Assembly (NCBI GenBank): GCA_030592645.1
Contig: JAUVIR010000019.1
Coordinates: 1 to 48,926 of the forward strand
DNA from: Candidatus Fermentibacterota bacterium
Lineage (GTDB): Bacteria > Fermentibacterota > Fermentibacteria > Fermentibacterales > JCC-6
Length of the DNA: 48,926 nt
Reading direction: 5' to 3'
Below the pieces are notes generated by a model. It was not told where the DNA came from. It saw only the letters and a list, made by a program, of their open reading frames with translations, and did no database searches. The position numbers and the translations under genes are program-made. How positions within the stretch are numbered: position 1 is the stretch's first letter; each line of letters starts with the position of its first letter. Shown piece after piece: positions 16,568 to 24,641 of this stretch.

Positions 16568-17641
16568 ATGGTAATGAGAAAGAATTACTCCAGCGGAGCT
16601 CACAGGAAAGCCGGTCAACCGCCTGGAACCCCTCTATTCATCGGCAGGAGAATAATGCAGGAGGTGAAGTTATCCTATATCCGCTACAACGAGAACCTTT
16701 ACGAAGAGAAGGAGAACACATCCCCTGAAGAGTGCGCGGCTCTTTGCAAATCTACTGACGTTGTCTGGATTAACGTTGAAGGTATTCATGATACGGAAAC
16801 CATCGAAAAGATAGGTGAACTTTTCAGCCTTCACTCACTGACGATAGAGGATATTGTCAATACGATGCAGCGTCCTAAGTTCGAGGATTTCAACAGTTAT
16901 CTGTTTATTGTCCTGAAGATGCTGAGCTATTCGGATGTCAATGCGGGAATGAAACCCGAACAGGTAAGTGTAATACTCGGGGAGAACTTCGTTATTACTT
17001 TTCAGGAGAAACCGGGAGATGTCTTCGATACAGTAAGGGAATGTATAAGGGAATGCAGAGGAAGAATCCGAAGGACTGGAGCTGATTACCTCGCATATGC
17101 CCTTATCGACGCAGTTGTAGATAGCTACTTTCTAATACTTGAGACCATTGGAGACCAGATCGAACAGGTTGAGGACAGGGTCATTCTTAACAGGGAGTCT
17201 GATACTATTTCGAAGATACACAGGTTTAAAAGAGCCATGCTGTTCATGCGCCGAACGGTATGGCCCCTGAGGGAAGAGATCGCTCTGCTTGAAAAAAGCG
17301 GATCGGACCTGGTCAGTGAGCCGACCACACCATTCTTCAGAAACCTGTACGACCATACAATTCAGGTTATCGATACCGTTGAAACATACAGAGACCTCAT
17401 TTCAGGGATGCACGATACATACCTTTCAAGTGTGAACAACAGAATGAACGAAGTAATGAAGATCCTCACGATACTGGCTTCGATCTTCATTCCCTTAACA
17501 TTTATTACCGGCATCTACGGCATGAACTTCAGGTACATGCCGGAGCTTTACTGGAAGTGGGGCTATTTCGCCGCACTTGGGCTTATGCTGGTAATAGCCG
17601 TAGCAATGCTCATACATTTCAAGAAGAAGAAATGGATCTAG
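16568..17641 (+). CDS. corA: CorA-family magnesium/divalent cation transporter
   Basis: 357 residues: a large cytoplasmic N-terminal domain (TIEDIVNTMQRPKFEDF motif), a long helix and two C-terminal transmembrane segments. The signature motif YGMNF begins at Tyr317 (Gly-Met-Asn 318-320) and is followed by the acidic loop MPELYWKW. It mediates passive Mg2+ (or Co2+) uptake. It starts 50 bases after ccdA with AAAAGGGGA at the correct distance from ATG 16568, so it may be co-transcribed or have its own promoter. Confidence 0.93.
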   Translation: MVMRKNYSSGAHRKAGQPPGTPLFIGRRIMQEVKLSYIRYNENLYEEKENTSPEECAALCKSTDVVWINVEGIHDTETIEKIGELFSLHSLTIEDIVNTMQRPKFEDFNSYLFIVLKMLSYSDVNAGMKPEQVSVILGENFVITFQEKPGDVFDTVRECIRECRGRIRRTGADYLAYALIDAVVDSYFLILETIGDQIEQVEDRVILNRESDTISKIHRFKRAMLFMRRTVWPLREEIALLEKSGSDLVSEPTTPFFRNLYDHTIQVIDTVETYRDLISGMHDTYLSSVNNRMNEVMKILTILASIFIPLTFITGIYGMNFRYMPELYWKWGYFAALGLMLVIAVAMLIHFKKKKWI

Positions 17642-17668
17642 AAAAATACCACAGAGAGGATGTTTCCC

Positions 17669-18400
17669 GTGTCAGTAGCTTCTGAAAGCTTTCTGGGAAG
17701 AAGGCTGCTGTCCATCCGGAACAGGATCAATCTGGTGACCGACCCGGCAGAACTGAGAAAGCTTCGCAGAAAAGAGATCAGAATTCTCCTGCAGCTCGGA
17801 AATCTTTCGGCCGCCGAAGATATCTGCGGAAAACTGGTATCGGATAATCCATCCTGGGCGCCCGGCTACTCCATAATGGCAGACCTGGCCTGTCATTCAG
17901 GAAAATGGGAAGAGGGGGAGAGACTGTTCGAGAGAGCCGGCCTTGAGCATGAGGCGGCTGGAAATGACGAAGCGGCACAGAGGCTTAGAACCGGACCACT
18001 CTACAGGCTTGCAGAAGCAAGAGGCGATCATGAGAAGTGTCTCTCCCTGTGCACCGGGACGGGAGACCTGAGCAGTGTTCTCAAAGCACGTTCGGAAAGA
18101 CAGAGAGAAATTACTGACTCCGCGTTGCCCGAAGAAACGCATGATCAGCTCGCCCGGCGCCTCCTTTCGCTCGAATCGGCATGGAGAGGCACTAATCAGT
18201 CAGAACTTCTTCAGACTGCAGTTGACTGGTCAAACACGGAACCGGAATGGAGATGGCGATTCATCGTTGAGAGCATGGTTATCTGGGAACGGAACGGACT
18301 TGACCTGGATGGATGGAAAAAAACGGTGAGGAGTACCGTATGCCCGGTTCTTGATCCAAGATTTCATACTGAATGGAGGAATTATTTCAATGACAGATAG
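17669..18400 (+). CDS. TPR-like cytosolic protein of unknown function
   Basis: 243 residues with an N-terminal helical region resembling one or two TPR units ([43 protein letters not shown]). No signal peptide or membrane segment. GTG 17669 is preferred over ATG 17660 because AGAGAGGA at 17653-17660 overlaps that ATG but is 8 bases from the GTG. The gene lies between corA and queF in the same direction and overlaps the queF start by 11 bases, so coupling with queF is likely. No function is known. Confidence 0.65.
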   Translation: MSVASESFLGRRLLSIRNRINLVTDPAELRKLRRKEIRILLQLGNLSAAEDICGKLVSDNPSWAPGYSIMADLACHSGKWEEGERLFERAGLEHEAAGNDEAAQRLRTGPLYRLAEARGDHEKCLSLCTGTGDLSSVLKARSERQREITDSALPEETHDQLARRLLSLESAWRGTNQSELLQTAVDWSNTEPEWRWRFIVESMVIWERNGLDLDGWKKTVRSTVCPVLDPRFHTEWRNYFNDR

Positions 18401-18743
18401 AACCGATCTTGAAACTTTTCCAAATCATCACATCGATAGAGATTATATTGTTACCCTAACAACCGATGAATTTACCTGTGTGTGCCCGAAAACAGGTCAG
18501 CCGGATTTTGCGGCAATTACCATAGAGTACATTCCGGATGAAAGAATTATCGAATCGAAATCACTGAAGCTGTACTTCTGGTCCTTCAGAAATGAGGGGA
18601 TCTTCCATGAGCACGTTGCAAACATGATACTGGACGATCTTGTGGAAGCTCTGGAACCCCGCTGGTGCAGGGTTATTGCGGACTTCGGGATAAGGGGCGG
18701 GATCTCTATTTCAGTTGATGCGGAGTACATCAGGGATAATTAG
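18390..18743 (+). CDS. queF: NADPH-dependent 7-cyano-7-deazaguanine reductase (preQ0 to preQ1)
   Basis: 117-residue unimodular QueF, a T-fold enzyme that reduces the preQ0 nitrile to the amine preQ1 in queuosine synthesis. Visible are the catalytic nucleophile Cys32 and Asp39 in CPKTGQPD, the QueF-type run [16 protein letters not shown] and the FHEHVAN segment. ATG 18390 has GGAGGA 9 bases upstream; the frame is open further to 18351 but that part overlaps the previous gene. The stop codon is the first three bases of an 18-bp palindrome shared with the convergent folE2. Confidence 0.93.
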   Translation: MTDRTDLETFPNHHIDRDYIVTLTTDEFTCVCPKTGQPDFAAITIEYIPDERIIESKSLKLYFWSFRNEGIFHEHVANMILDDLVEALEPRWCRVIADFGIRGGISISVDAEYIRDN

Positions 18744-18783
18744 GGACGGAGGTAATTAAAAAATCTAATTACCTCCGTCCCTA
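18741..18783. repeat. 18-bp perfect palindrome (REP-like) at the queF/folE2 junction
   Basis: Arms 18741-18758 (tagggacggaggtaatta) and 18766-18783 are exact reverse complements around a 7-base loop. The left arm begins with the queF stop; the right arm encodes the last five residues and stop of folE2. It may act as a bidirectional terminator, but its form also resembles REP elements spread by RAYT transposases. Confidence 0.8.
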
Positions 18784-19568
18784 TTCCACTCGAACCTGGC
18801 GTATGCTGTGTGATTATGTATGCTTTCCTGGTTTTCGGCGGTAACCTGAAACCACGTCAGCCTTTCATCCTCCATAAGCTTTTCCGCGACGTTACGAACC
18901 ATATCCTCAACGAAAACGGGATTATCGAAAGCAAGTTCGGTAACGTACTTCTCATCAGGTCTTTTCAGAACTGAATAAACAGGGGATGACGCAGACGATT
19001 CTGCGATCTCTATCAGCTCCTCTATCCAGACTATTACAGGAATTCCATTCTCGTCTGTCAAGCTTCTGACTTCGATCGTTATGTGCCCTCTCTGATTGTG
19101 AGCTCCATAATCGCTTATTTCCCTGCTGCACGGGCAGAGGCTGCTTACCGGAACGGTTACACTCAGCACGAAATCCTCCCCCGCAGGGCCGCTTCTGCCG
19201 TAAAATGTGCACTGATAACTCATTTTTGCAGCAATTCCGGTTACGGGAGCTTTCTTTTCGAGAAAATATGGAAAACTGACTGTCATCCTGGCGGATTGGG
19301 CGTCAAGAACCTGTTTCAGTTCCGCAAGGATCGCTGGAATGGTTCTGCCGTCAAATTCACATGTGTGCCCCGCAAGAACCTCTACAAACCTGCTCATGTG
19401 CGTGCCCTTGAAATGATGGGGAAGCTCCACTGACATTGATATGGCGGCTACGGTTCTCTGTTTTTCATTCGCCATGTCAAGAAGTGTTACGGGATACTGA
19501 AGGTCCTTTATACCGGCTTCGTCCAGCGTGATGTTCCGAAAATCGGGACTGTTCTGAACATCGTTCAT
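18765..19568 (-). CDS. folE2: GTP cyclohydrolase I, FolE2 type
   Basis: 267 residues. FolE2 converts GTP to dihydroneopterin triphosphate, the first step of queuosine (and folate) synthesis, and works with metals other than zinc. Family motifs are the N-terminal GIKDLQYPVTLLD, SMSVELPHHFKGTHMSRFVE, the SSLCPCSREISDYGAHNQRG motif with catalytic and metal-binding Cys and His, and the C-terminal ESIHNHTAYA. ATG 19568 has AGGAAGA upstream and overlaps the queD stop (ATGA). The tail N-R-D-G-G-N lies inside the palindrome at 18766-18783, so the natural C terminus may have been altered by that repeat. Confidence 0.95.
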   Translation of the reverse strand: MNDVQNSPDFRNITLDEAGIKDLQYPVTLLDMANEKQRTVAAISMSVELPHHFKGTHMSRFVEVLAGHTCEFDGRTIPAILAELKQVLDAQSARMTVSFPYFLEKKAPVTGIAAKMSYQCTFYGRSGPAGEDFVLSVTVPVSSLCPCSREISDYGAHNQRGHITIEVRSLTDENGIPVIVWIEELIEIAESSASSPVYSVLKRPDEKYVTELAFDNPVFVEDMVRNVAEKLMEDERLTWFQVTAENQESIHNHTAYARFEWNRDGGN

Positions 19569-19930
19569 GTATCTTCCTGCCCTCTGTACCTGCATCCTGT
19601 TGATGCTGTTTCCTTTATCTCTACCATACTCAGCTCGGGCAGTACCGGTTTCAGCCTGTTCCATACCCATCTTGCAATATTCTCGCTGGTGGGATTCGCA
19701 AGCCCCGGAATATCGTTAAGGTACTCATGATCAAGCTCATCGATAACCGGAGCGCACAGCCTTTTAATCTCTCCGAAATCCCTCACCCATCCGCTCTCAC
19801 TTCCAACCCCCGCTTCAAGATGAATAACAGCGCGGAATGTATGGCCGTGGAGTTTTCTGCACCTGTGCTCCGGGGGGAGGTTCGGGAGCAGATGAGCTGC
19901 ATCGAATTTGAATTCTCTGTATACTTCCAT
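19565..19930 (-). CDS. queD: 6-carboxy-5,6,7,8-tetrahydropterin synthase
   Basis: 121 residues of the PTPS fold. QueD turns dihydroneopterin triphosphate into 6-carboxytetrahydropterin. The zinc ligands are His13 (AAH), His28 and His30 (LHGH), with the catalytic Cys24 (CRKLHGH), the DHEYLND motif, PTSENIARW and the terminal glutamate in ETASTG. It is the third gene of queC-queE-queD-folE2, 14 bases after queE. Confidence 0.94.
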   Translation of the reverse strand: MEVYREFKFDAAHLLPNLPPEHRCRKLHGHTFRAVIHLEAGVGSESGWVRDFGEIKRLCAPVIDELDHEYLNDIPGLANPTSENIARWVWNRLKPVLPELSMVEIKETASTGCRYRGQEDT

Positions 19931-19944
19931 TCCATTATCTCCTC

Positions 19945-20544
19945 TCAGGGTATACCTATATACTTATGAATCTGAAGACTGAGAGCCCATCGGGGGTTAT
20001 CAAGGCAGTATTCCACCGCCAGCCTGGTATTACTCTTAAGATCGATCCCGGAAATAGGCTGCAGGTAAAAATGCTCATAATCAAGAGAAAGGTATCTGCC
20101 TGGATCAGGATTCCCCTGAGGGAATGCCAGTTTCAATTCGTTTCCCTTTTTCACTACCGGTTCTCTGCCTTCCTTGGGGCTTACACAAACCCAGTCAATT
20201 CCACCGGGAAGCTCGATCGTCCCGTTTGTTTCCAGCAGGATCTCGAACCCTTTGCGATGGAAAGCCTGTGTAAGCTGTTCGTCAAGCTGCAGAAGAGGTT
20301 CACCACCGGTACACAGCACCCGGGGCTGGTCGTTCTGACCTTTCCATCTTTCACTGACAGCCTCGGCCAGTTCATCTGCGGAAGCAAATTCCCCTCCGCC
20401 GTGACCGTCGATACCATGATAATCCGTATCACAGAAACTGCAGTTCAGGTTGCACCCTTCAAAGCGGCACAGGACAACGGCTTTCCCTGAATTAGCCCCC
20501 TCACCCTGTAGAGTATACACGATCTCCTTCACTCTATAGCCCAT
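19945..20544 (-). CDS. queE: 7-carboxy-7-deazaguanine synthase (radical SAM)
   Basis: 199 residues. QueE uses SAM and a 4Fe-4S cluster to contract the pterin ring to 7-carboxy-7-deazaguanine. Cys31, Cys35 and Cys38 form the CNLNCSFC cluster motif, followed by TGGEPLLQ and ETNGT. The N terminus ([22 protein letters not shown]) is typical of the family. The start overlaps the queC stop by 11 bases. Confidence 0.94.
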   Translation of the reverse strand: MGYRVKEIVYTLQGEGANSGKAVVLCRFEGCNLNCSFCDTDYHGIDGHGGGEFASADELAEAVSERWKGQNDQPRVLCTGGEPLLQLDEQLTQAFHRKGFEILLETNGTIELPGGIDWVCVSPKEGREPVVKKGNELKLAFPQGNPDPGRYLSLDYEHFYLQPISGIDLKSNTRLAVEYCLDNPRWALSLQIHKYIGIP

Positions 20545-21238
20545 TGTTCATCTCCGGCTGGTAAGCGGCAGGATCATTTATTCCGTTTTCCGCGAAACCG
20601 CTCAGTCTCAGTATGCAGGCATCACATCTGCCGCATGACCTGCCCTCAGTATCAGGATTGTAGCAGCTGTGAGTCAGGGAGTAATCTACTCCGAGCTCAA
20701 GCCCCCTTTGAATGATCCGGGCTTTGGTCATGTTCAGCAGAGGTGCATGTATCCTTGCGGGTCTTCCCTCGACAGCTTCCTTTGTTGCTAATTCTGCAAG
20801 ACTCTGGAATGCAGCGATGAATTCGGGCCTGCAGTCCGGATACCCGCTGTAATCCACGGTATTCACACCAATGAATATGTCGCGGGCACCTATAACTTCA
20901 GCGTAGGCCAGAGACATGGCCAGAAAGACGGTGTTCCTTGCCGGCACGTAGGTCGGGGGTATCATATCGGCCATCTCACCGGGAGACCTGTTTTCAGGAA
21001 CAGCAGCATGTCCTGTCAGTGCTGACCCTGCAAACAGTCTGGCATCAAGCGAGATGGTTATATGATCAATTACACCGGCAGCTTCGGCTACTGCGGAAGC
21101 AGATTTCAGCTCCTGCGTGTGCTGCTGGCCGTACCTGAAAGAGAGGGCATGGGTGCTGAAGCCTTTTTCCCCGGCTATATATAAAGTTGTAGCGGAATCC
21201 AGGCCGCCGCTGAGAAGAACAACCGCTTTTCTGTCCAA
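20534..21238 (-). CDS. queC: 7-cyano-7-deazaguanine (preQ0) synthase
   Basis: 234 residues. QueC amidates and dehydrates 7-carboxy-7-deazaguanine to preQ0 using ATP. The PP-loop SGGLDS is at about 10-15 and a zinc site is visible as [18 protein letters not shown] near the C terminus. The start is probably TTG 21238, giving [12 protein letters not shown] as in homologues: GGGAGGT lies 5 bases upstream, whereas the more distal TTG at 21268 adds an unusual leader. First gene of the minus-strand queuosine operon. Confidence 0.94.
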   Translation of the reverse strand: MDRKAVVLLSGGLDSATTLYIAGEKGFSTHALSFRYGQQHTQELKSASAVAEAAGVIDHITISLDARLFAGSALTGHAAVPENRSPGEMADMIPPTYVPARNTVFLAMSLAYAEVIGARDIFIGVNTVDYSGYPDCRPEFIAAFQSLAELATKEAVEGRPARIHAPLLNMTKARIIQRGLELGVDYSLTHSCYNPDTEGRSCGRCDACILRLSGFAENGINDPAAYQPEMNNGL

Positions 21239-21323
21239 GACCAACCTCCCTGCATACAAACAGACCAATATCGAATATATACTATATAGAATTCTTTCTA
21301 CCTTGAAACAGAAACTTGTGCAT

Positions 21324-21352
21324 TTGACTAACAGCGGCTTCGATATTATTTA
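21324..21352 (+). promoter_or_regulatory. Possible promoter for the 21428 gene
   Basis: TTGACT at 21324-21329 and TATTTA at 21347-21352 are 17 bases apart in the divergent region between queC and the 21428 gene. The predicted start would leave a leader of about 70 bases. No riboswitch-like structure was recognised in this gap. Confidence 0.4.
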
Positions 21353-21427
21353 CGATTTTCATTTCCCGAAAAATTACAATTCCGGGAGCCGACTGACCAT
21401 CTTCAAACAAACAGACAGCAGGGACAA

Positions 21428-21937
21428 ATGACAGCTACAGCTTTGAACAAAAATGAGATAAGGGAATACAACCTCATGATTCGCGCACGGGGAACCGCAG
21501 GAGAAGCTCTTACGGACAGAACTACCTGGCTTATTGTAATGTGGCTAGCAGCCTCCTTGTTCTGGGTGGTTCCAATATTTCTCATTGCTGCGGGTATAGT
21601 ACCCCTTGACCTCTCGCTATACATAGGATTCGGCCTTCAGATAGTTGGGCTGCTCTTCTATCTGCCCCTGATGCTGTTCTACAAAAACGGTGGTTTTAAA
21701 GCCCGTTCCGGGGGAGATGTTCTGACCTGGGCCGTAATCAGGAAAAAATCCCTGCTCTGGAGGAAAGTCCTCAGCGCTGCTGTAGTTCAAAGAAAGCAGC
21801 TTGTTCAGGAAAAACCCTCCCTCATTATGGTACTGGAGGTTGATGACCGCAGAAAACCTGTCAGGTTTTATTTTGAAAAAGATTCCGGACTCAGGTTCCT
21901 GCAGGAACTGAAGGAGAGGGAAATTCTGATCAGGTGA
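21428..21937 (+). CDS. Two-helix membrane protein of unknown function
   Basis: 169 residues with two hydrophobic segments (about 33-54 and 60-82) flanked by charged cytosolic parts; the C-terminal 80 residues are basic and amphipathic (QLVQEKPSLIMVLEVDDRRKP). This looks like a small PH-like or DUF membrane protein, but no family was recognised. The start has only a weak ribosome binding site. Confidence 0.6.
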   Translation: MTATALNKNEIREYNLMIRARGTAGEALTDRTTWLIVMWLAASLFWVVPIFLIAAGIVPLDLSLYIGFGLQIVGLLFYLPLMLFYKNGGFKARSGGDVLTWAVIRKKSLLWRKVLSAAVVQRKQLVQEKPSLIMVLEVDDRRKPVRFYFEKDSGLRFLQELKEREILIR

Positions 21938-22014
21938 TACTTCCTGGCCGAGCGGCACTTGCCTTTCAATGAGATATGCATCAGTATTTATTGCAGGAGA
22001 AGAAAGGAGATATC

Positions 22015-22317
22015 ATGCCAAAATTCGTACTGATGACAAAGCACAGCACCAGGAGCCTGCACGATGCCCGGGGCAGAAAGAAAATGGGCAAGGAATGGCT
22101 TCAGAAAGTAAAGGAAACCTGTCCCGATGTTAAATGGGTAGCACACTACGCTATTCTGGGACCTTACGATTTCATGGATATCTACGAGGCTCCCGATATT
22201 GAGACAGCGCATAAGGTCTCTCTCATTTCGAGGTCGGAGGGAGCTCTTGAGGCTGAAAGCTGGCAGGCTATGGACTATACGAATTTCCTCGGAATTCTAA
22301 GGGAAATAAAAAGCTGA
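22015..22317 (+). CDS. GYD-domain protein
   Basis: 100-residue ferredoxin-like alpha/beta protein with the family pattern: VLMTKHS near the start, the GYD-type motif as GPYDFMDIYEAPD (ILGPYD in place of GxYD) and a C-terminal ESWQAMDY. GYD proteins are small and mostly uncharacterised. ATG 22015 follows AAGGAGA at 4 bases; the ORF extends to 21976 but without a binding site. Confidence 0.75.
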   Translation: MPKFVLMTKHSTRSLHDARGRKKMGKEWLQKVKETCPDVKWVAHYAILGPYDFMDIYEAPDIETAHKVSLISRSEGALEAESWQAMDYTNFLGILREIKS

Positions 22318-22362
22318 CATAGAGTGCAGGCTTTTCCTTAACCTGAATCGGAGCGGAGTCAC

Positions 22363-22830
22363 TTGGCGAAAATCTACATAATGAGAGGGCTTCCCGGCGC
22401 TGGCAAATCGACATGGGCCCGCAGGAATTATCCGCAGGCTCACGTATGCTCAGCTGACAGCTATTTTCTGGATGATGAAGGGGTTTACAGGTTCAACAGA
22501 GCCCTTATCTCCCGGGCTCACGCTTCATGCCTCAGAGGATTCGCCGAGATACTGGCATCCATCGCAGGAGACCCTGCGAACTCTCCCAAAGTGGTTATTG
22601 TGGACAATACCGCCATAATGGCATGGGAGATTTCCCCCTACTACAACCTGGCAATGGCGTACGGTCACGATGCTGCAATAATTCATGTAAAATGCGATGC
22701 TGAAATAGCCCACTCGCGCAATATTCACGGAGTACCGCTGGAGCGGGTCGAGAAAATGGATGACAGCCTGACCAGTGAAGAACTCCCGGTATTCTGGACG
22801 GTGGAAATAGTTGAAGGAGGCTGCCGCTAG
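22363..22830 (+). CDS. P-loop kinase/ATPase of the N4BP2/polynucleotide kinase-like type
   Basis: 155 residues beginning with a strand and the Walker A motif GLPGAGKST (residues 9-17), a CSADSYFLDDEG segment, VVIVDNTAIMAWE and HVKCDAEIAHSRN, which match small AAA-type kinases similar to N4BP2 and T4 polynucleotide kinase N-domains. The substrate (RNA, nucleotide or small molecule) is not evident. The start is TTG 22363 with CGGAG about 4 bases upstream. The last 35 coding bases lie in a 98-bp sequence repeated at 23275. Confidence 0.75.
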   Translation: MAKIYIMRGLPGAGKSTWARRNYPQAHVCSADSYFLDDEGVYRFNRALISRAHASCLRGFAEILASIAGDPANSPKVVIVDNTAIMAWEISPYYNLAMAYGHDAAIIHVKCDAEIAHSRNIHGVPLERVEKMDDSLTSEELPVFWTVEIVEGGCR

Positions 22831-22891
22831 ACAGCCATCATTCGCGCGAGTATTCCCCCATGAATTCAACCTTCTCTATTACCTGTCCTTC
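22794..22891 (+). repeat. 98-bp direct repeat, copy 1
   Basis: Identical to 23275-23372 except for one base (C 22825 versus T 23306). Contains the 3' end of the kinase gene and a truncated copy of the 3' end of the convergent PEBP gene. Confidence 0.95.
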
Positions 22892-22898
22892 AACAAGC

Positions 22899-22921
22899 GG
22901 GGTCGTATCTTGAATTTTGGT
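22899..22921 (+). repeat. Left inverted repeat of the RAYT mini-element
   Basis: 23 bases exactly complementary to 23233-23255. Confidence 0.9.
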
Positions 22922-22945
22922 ACAGTTGTTTTTTGTACTTTTTCT

Positions 22946-23223
22946 ATGACGCGATCACTCCGAATAGAATATCCAGGCGCTGTGTATCATGCGACTGCTC
23001 GTGGTACCGTGACCTTCCCGAAGTTCCCCGCAACCAAAGATTCTTAAATCGTCCATCACTTGAGGATCTATTTGCATGTGCTTCAGATAGAATCGGTCGC
23101 AATAAAGCTATCTATACTGCTCAAACAAAACATGGGTATACGCAACAGGAGATTGCTAAATATTCTGGTATGCACTACAGTACAATCAGCAAGATCATTA
23201 AAAACCTTGAGAGTAATCAATAG
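22946..23223 (+). pseudogene. Internally deleted REP-associated transposase (RAYT, Y1 type)
   Basis: The first 20 codons from ATG 22946 read MTRSLRIEYPGAVYHATARG, the standard N terminus of RAYT/IS200-like transposases. Near 23000-23010 the frame shifts, and the other frame encodes PEVPRNQRFLNRPSL and a DnaA-type helix-turn-helix (HGYTQQEIAKYSGMHYSTISKII), the usual C terminus of this family, ending at TAG 23221-23223. About 190-200 codons in between, with the HUH motif and catalytic tyrosine, are missing, so it cannot be active. Confidence 0.85.
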
Positions 23224-23232
23224 AAAGAAAAC

Positions 23233-23255
23233 ACCAAAATTCAAGATACGACCCC
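23233..23255 (-). repeat. Right inverted repeat of the RAYT mini-element
   Basis: Exact reverse complement of 22899-22921; partly continued by the tandem cgaccccattaag units at 23249-23274. Confidence 0.9.
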
Positions 23256-23274
23256 ATTAAGCGACCCCATTAAG

Positions 23275-23372
23275 CTGGACGGTGGAAATAGTTGAAGGAG
23301 GCTGCTGCTAGACAGCCATCATTCGCGCGAGTATTCCCCCATGAATTCAACCTTCTCTATTACCTGTCCTTC
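23275..23372 (+). repeat. 98-bp direct repeat, copy 2
   Basis: Second copy of 22794-22891 (97 of 98 identical). Its distal part is the intact 3' end of the PEBP gene (minus strand). Confidence 0.95.
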
Positions 23373-23789
23373 GATAGCCTCTCGCAGTTCGAATGCTGTC
23401 GCTCCGGGAGCCAGGTGCAGCCTTCCCTCCAGGGCATACAGAGTGAATATGTACCGGTGCTTTCCGGAAGGAGGCGCAGGGCCGTCATAACCGATATTAC
23501 CCCAGCTGTTCTCTCCCTGAAGCATTCCGTCTTCCTGCTGCTCTTCAGCAGGGACTCCCTCTTCAAGTGTTCTGCTTTCACCTGGAATGTTGTAAACAAC
23601 CCAGTGAACCCATGTTCCCGCAGGAGCATCGGGATCTTCGCAGATAAGGGCAAATGACGCCGCCTCAAAACTGCATTCCCATTCAAGCGGCGGAGATACA
23701 TTATTCCCGTCTGCCGCGAATTGAACGGGTATCAGCTCACCATTTCCGAAAGCTGAACTCCATAAAGCCAAAGCGATGGCAATATTCAT
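23319..23789 (-). CDS. YbhB/PEBP-family (Raf kinase inhibitor-like) protein
   Basis: 156 residues with the PEBP signatures SPPLEW, CEDPDAPAGTWVHWVVYNIP and GKHRYIFTLYAL. Bacterial members bind phosphate-containing ligands, and their role is mostly unknown. ATG 23789 has GGGAGGA 5 bases upstream; the first 16 residues are moderately hydrophobic (MNIAIALALWSSAFGNG) and could be a weak export signal. Its last 54 bases are in direct repeat copy 2; an incomplete copy of that end also remains in copy 1, so the insertion duplicated this gene's 3' end. Confidence 0.88.
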   Translation of the reverse strand: MNIAIALALWSSAFGNGELIPVQFAADGNNVSPPLEWECSFEAASFALICEDPDAPAGTWVHWVVYNIPGESRTLEEGVPAEEQQEDGMLQGENSWGNIGYDGPAPPSGKHRYIFTLYALEGRLHLAPGATAFELREAIEGQVIEKVEFMGEYSRE

Positions 23790-24042
23790 TTTTCCTCCCG
23801 TACTTGAATATTCTGATCTCACATGTTTTATTGAGCAAGCAGCATGCTTTGAATGCAAGATAAGTTATTTATCCAGATTATGCTATTCCATTGATTCCAG
23901 CTGGATTAGTTATTATGTTTCGCGCCTTCCGGATAAATACCTGAATTCTTTTTGTATCTGGAACATAAATGTATTTGAAGTGTAGAAAAGTCAGTGTGTT
24001 TAAAAGGGGCAGATGTCAGTAATAAACTGGAGGGAGTTTATT

Positions 24043-24615
24043 TTGAAACGAATTATTCCTTTTGCTGTTCTCGCTGTTGCAGTGTTACTTCTTGCAAGCT
24101 GTATGTCCACAACCCAGATCATGGCTCTCGGGGGGCCTTCAGACTTCGCCAAGTCTCCCGTATTTGACTCAAGACAGATATGGCGAACGGTAGTATTACC
24201 TCCTTCTACAACCTCGATCTACTCCTCGCCCGTCACAACCGGGCTCTACGATTACGCAGGGATGGCTCTTCTGCAGACAGGCCGCTTCACACTGGTTGAC
24301 AGAAGCGTTGTAGATCAGCTTCTCTCCGAACAGGAATTTTCATACTCCGGAGTTGCGGATCAGGTAACAGCAGTTCAGCTGGGCAAACTTCTGGGAGCTG
24401 AGGCGGTAATGACAATTACTATCGGTCAGATCACACACGACAGTTTCTGGGATGACGAGCCGGCCCAGCGTGATGCCAGCCTTCATGTTAAGATCATCTC
24501 GGTGGAAACATCAGAGGTACTCTACACATCCATGGGTATGGGATCGGACTTCGAAGGCGCCGAGGGTGCCTTGAGAATGGCCCTTGAAGTCGCCCTGGTC
24601 GGGATTACTCAGTAG
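24043..24615 (+). CDS. CsgG/FlgO-like lipoprotein
   Basis: 190 residues with a lipoprotein signal peptide (MKRIIPFAVLAVAVLLLASC; lipobox LLASC). The mature part has the CsgG-like core LLQTGRFTLVDRSVVDQLLSEQ and KLLGAEAVMTITIGQI. This arrangement resembles CsgG and FlgO family outer-membrane-associated lipoproteins. TTG 24043 is chosen because GGAGGGAG precedes it by 6-7 bases; the ATG at 24013 would put 10 hydrophilic residues ahead of the signal peptide. First of three lipoprotein genes. Confidence 0.75.
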   Translation: MKRIIPFAVLAVAVLLLASCMSTTQIMALGGPSDFAKSPVFDSRQIWRTVVLPPSTTSIYSSPVTTGLYDYAGMALLQTGRFTLVDRSVVDQLLSEQEFSYSGVADQVTAVQLGKLLGAEAVMTITIGQITHDSFWDDEPAQRDASLHVKIISVETSEVLYTSMGMGSDFEGAEGALRMALEVALVGITQ

Positions 24616-24641
24616 TTCACCGAACAAGAAAAGGAAAGACT

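Larger units (their letters stand above)
22892..23274 (+). mobile_element. RAYT mini-element with 23-bp inverted repeats
   Basis: A 383-bp insertion between the two 98-bp repeats. It carries perfect 23-bp inverted repeats (22899-22921 beginning ggggtcgtatcttg; complement at 23233-23255), a 13-bp tandem duplication (cgaccccattaag at 23249-23261 and 23262-23274) at the right edge, and a broken REP-associated tyrosine transposase gene. It looks like a non-autonomous, internally deleted derivative of a RAYT/REP element. Confidence 0.8.

Noticed and set aside
21239-21427. preQ1 riboswitch upstream of queC
   Set aside because: The gap was read on the minus strand for a preQ1-I or preQ1-II fold; no matching stem and A-rich tail was found.
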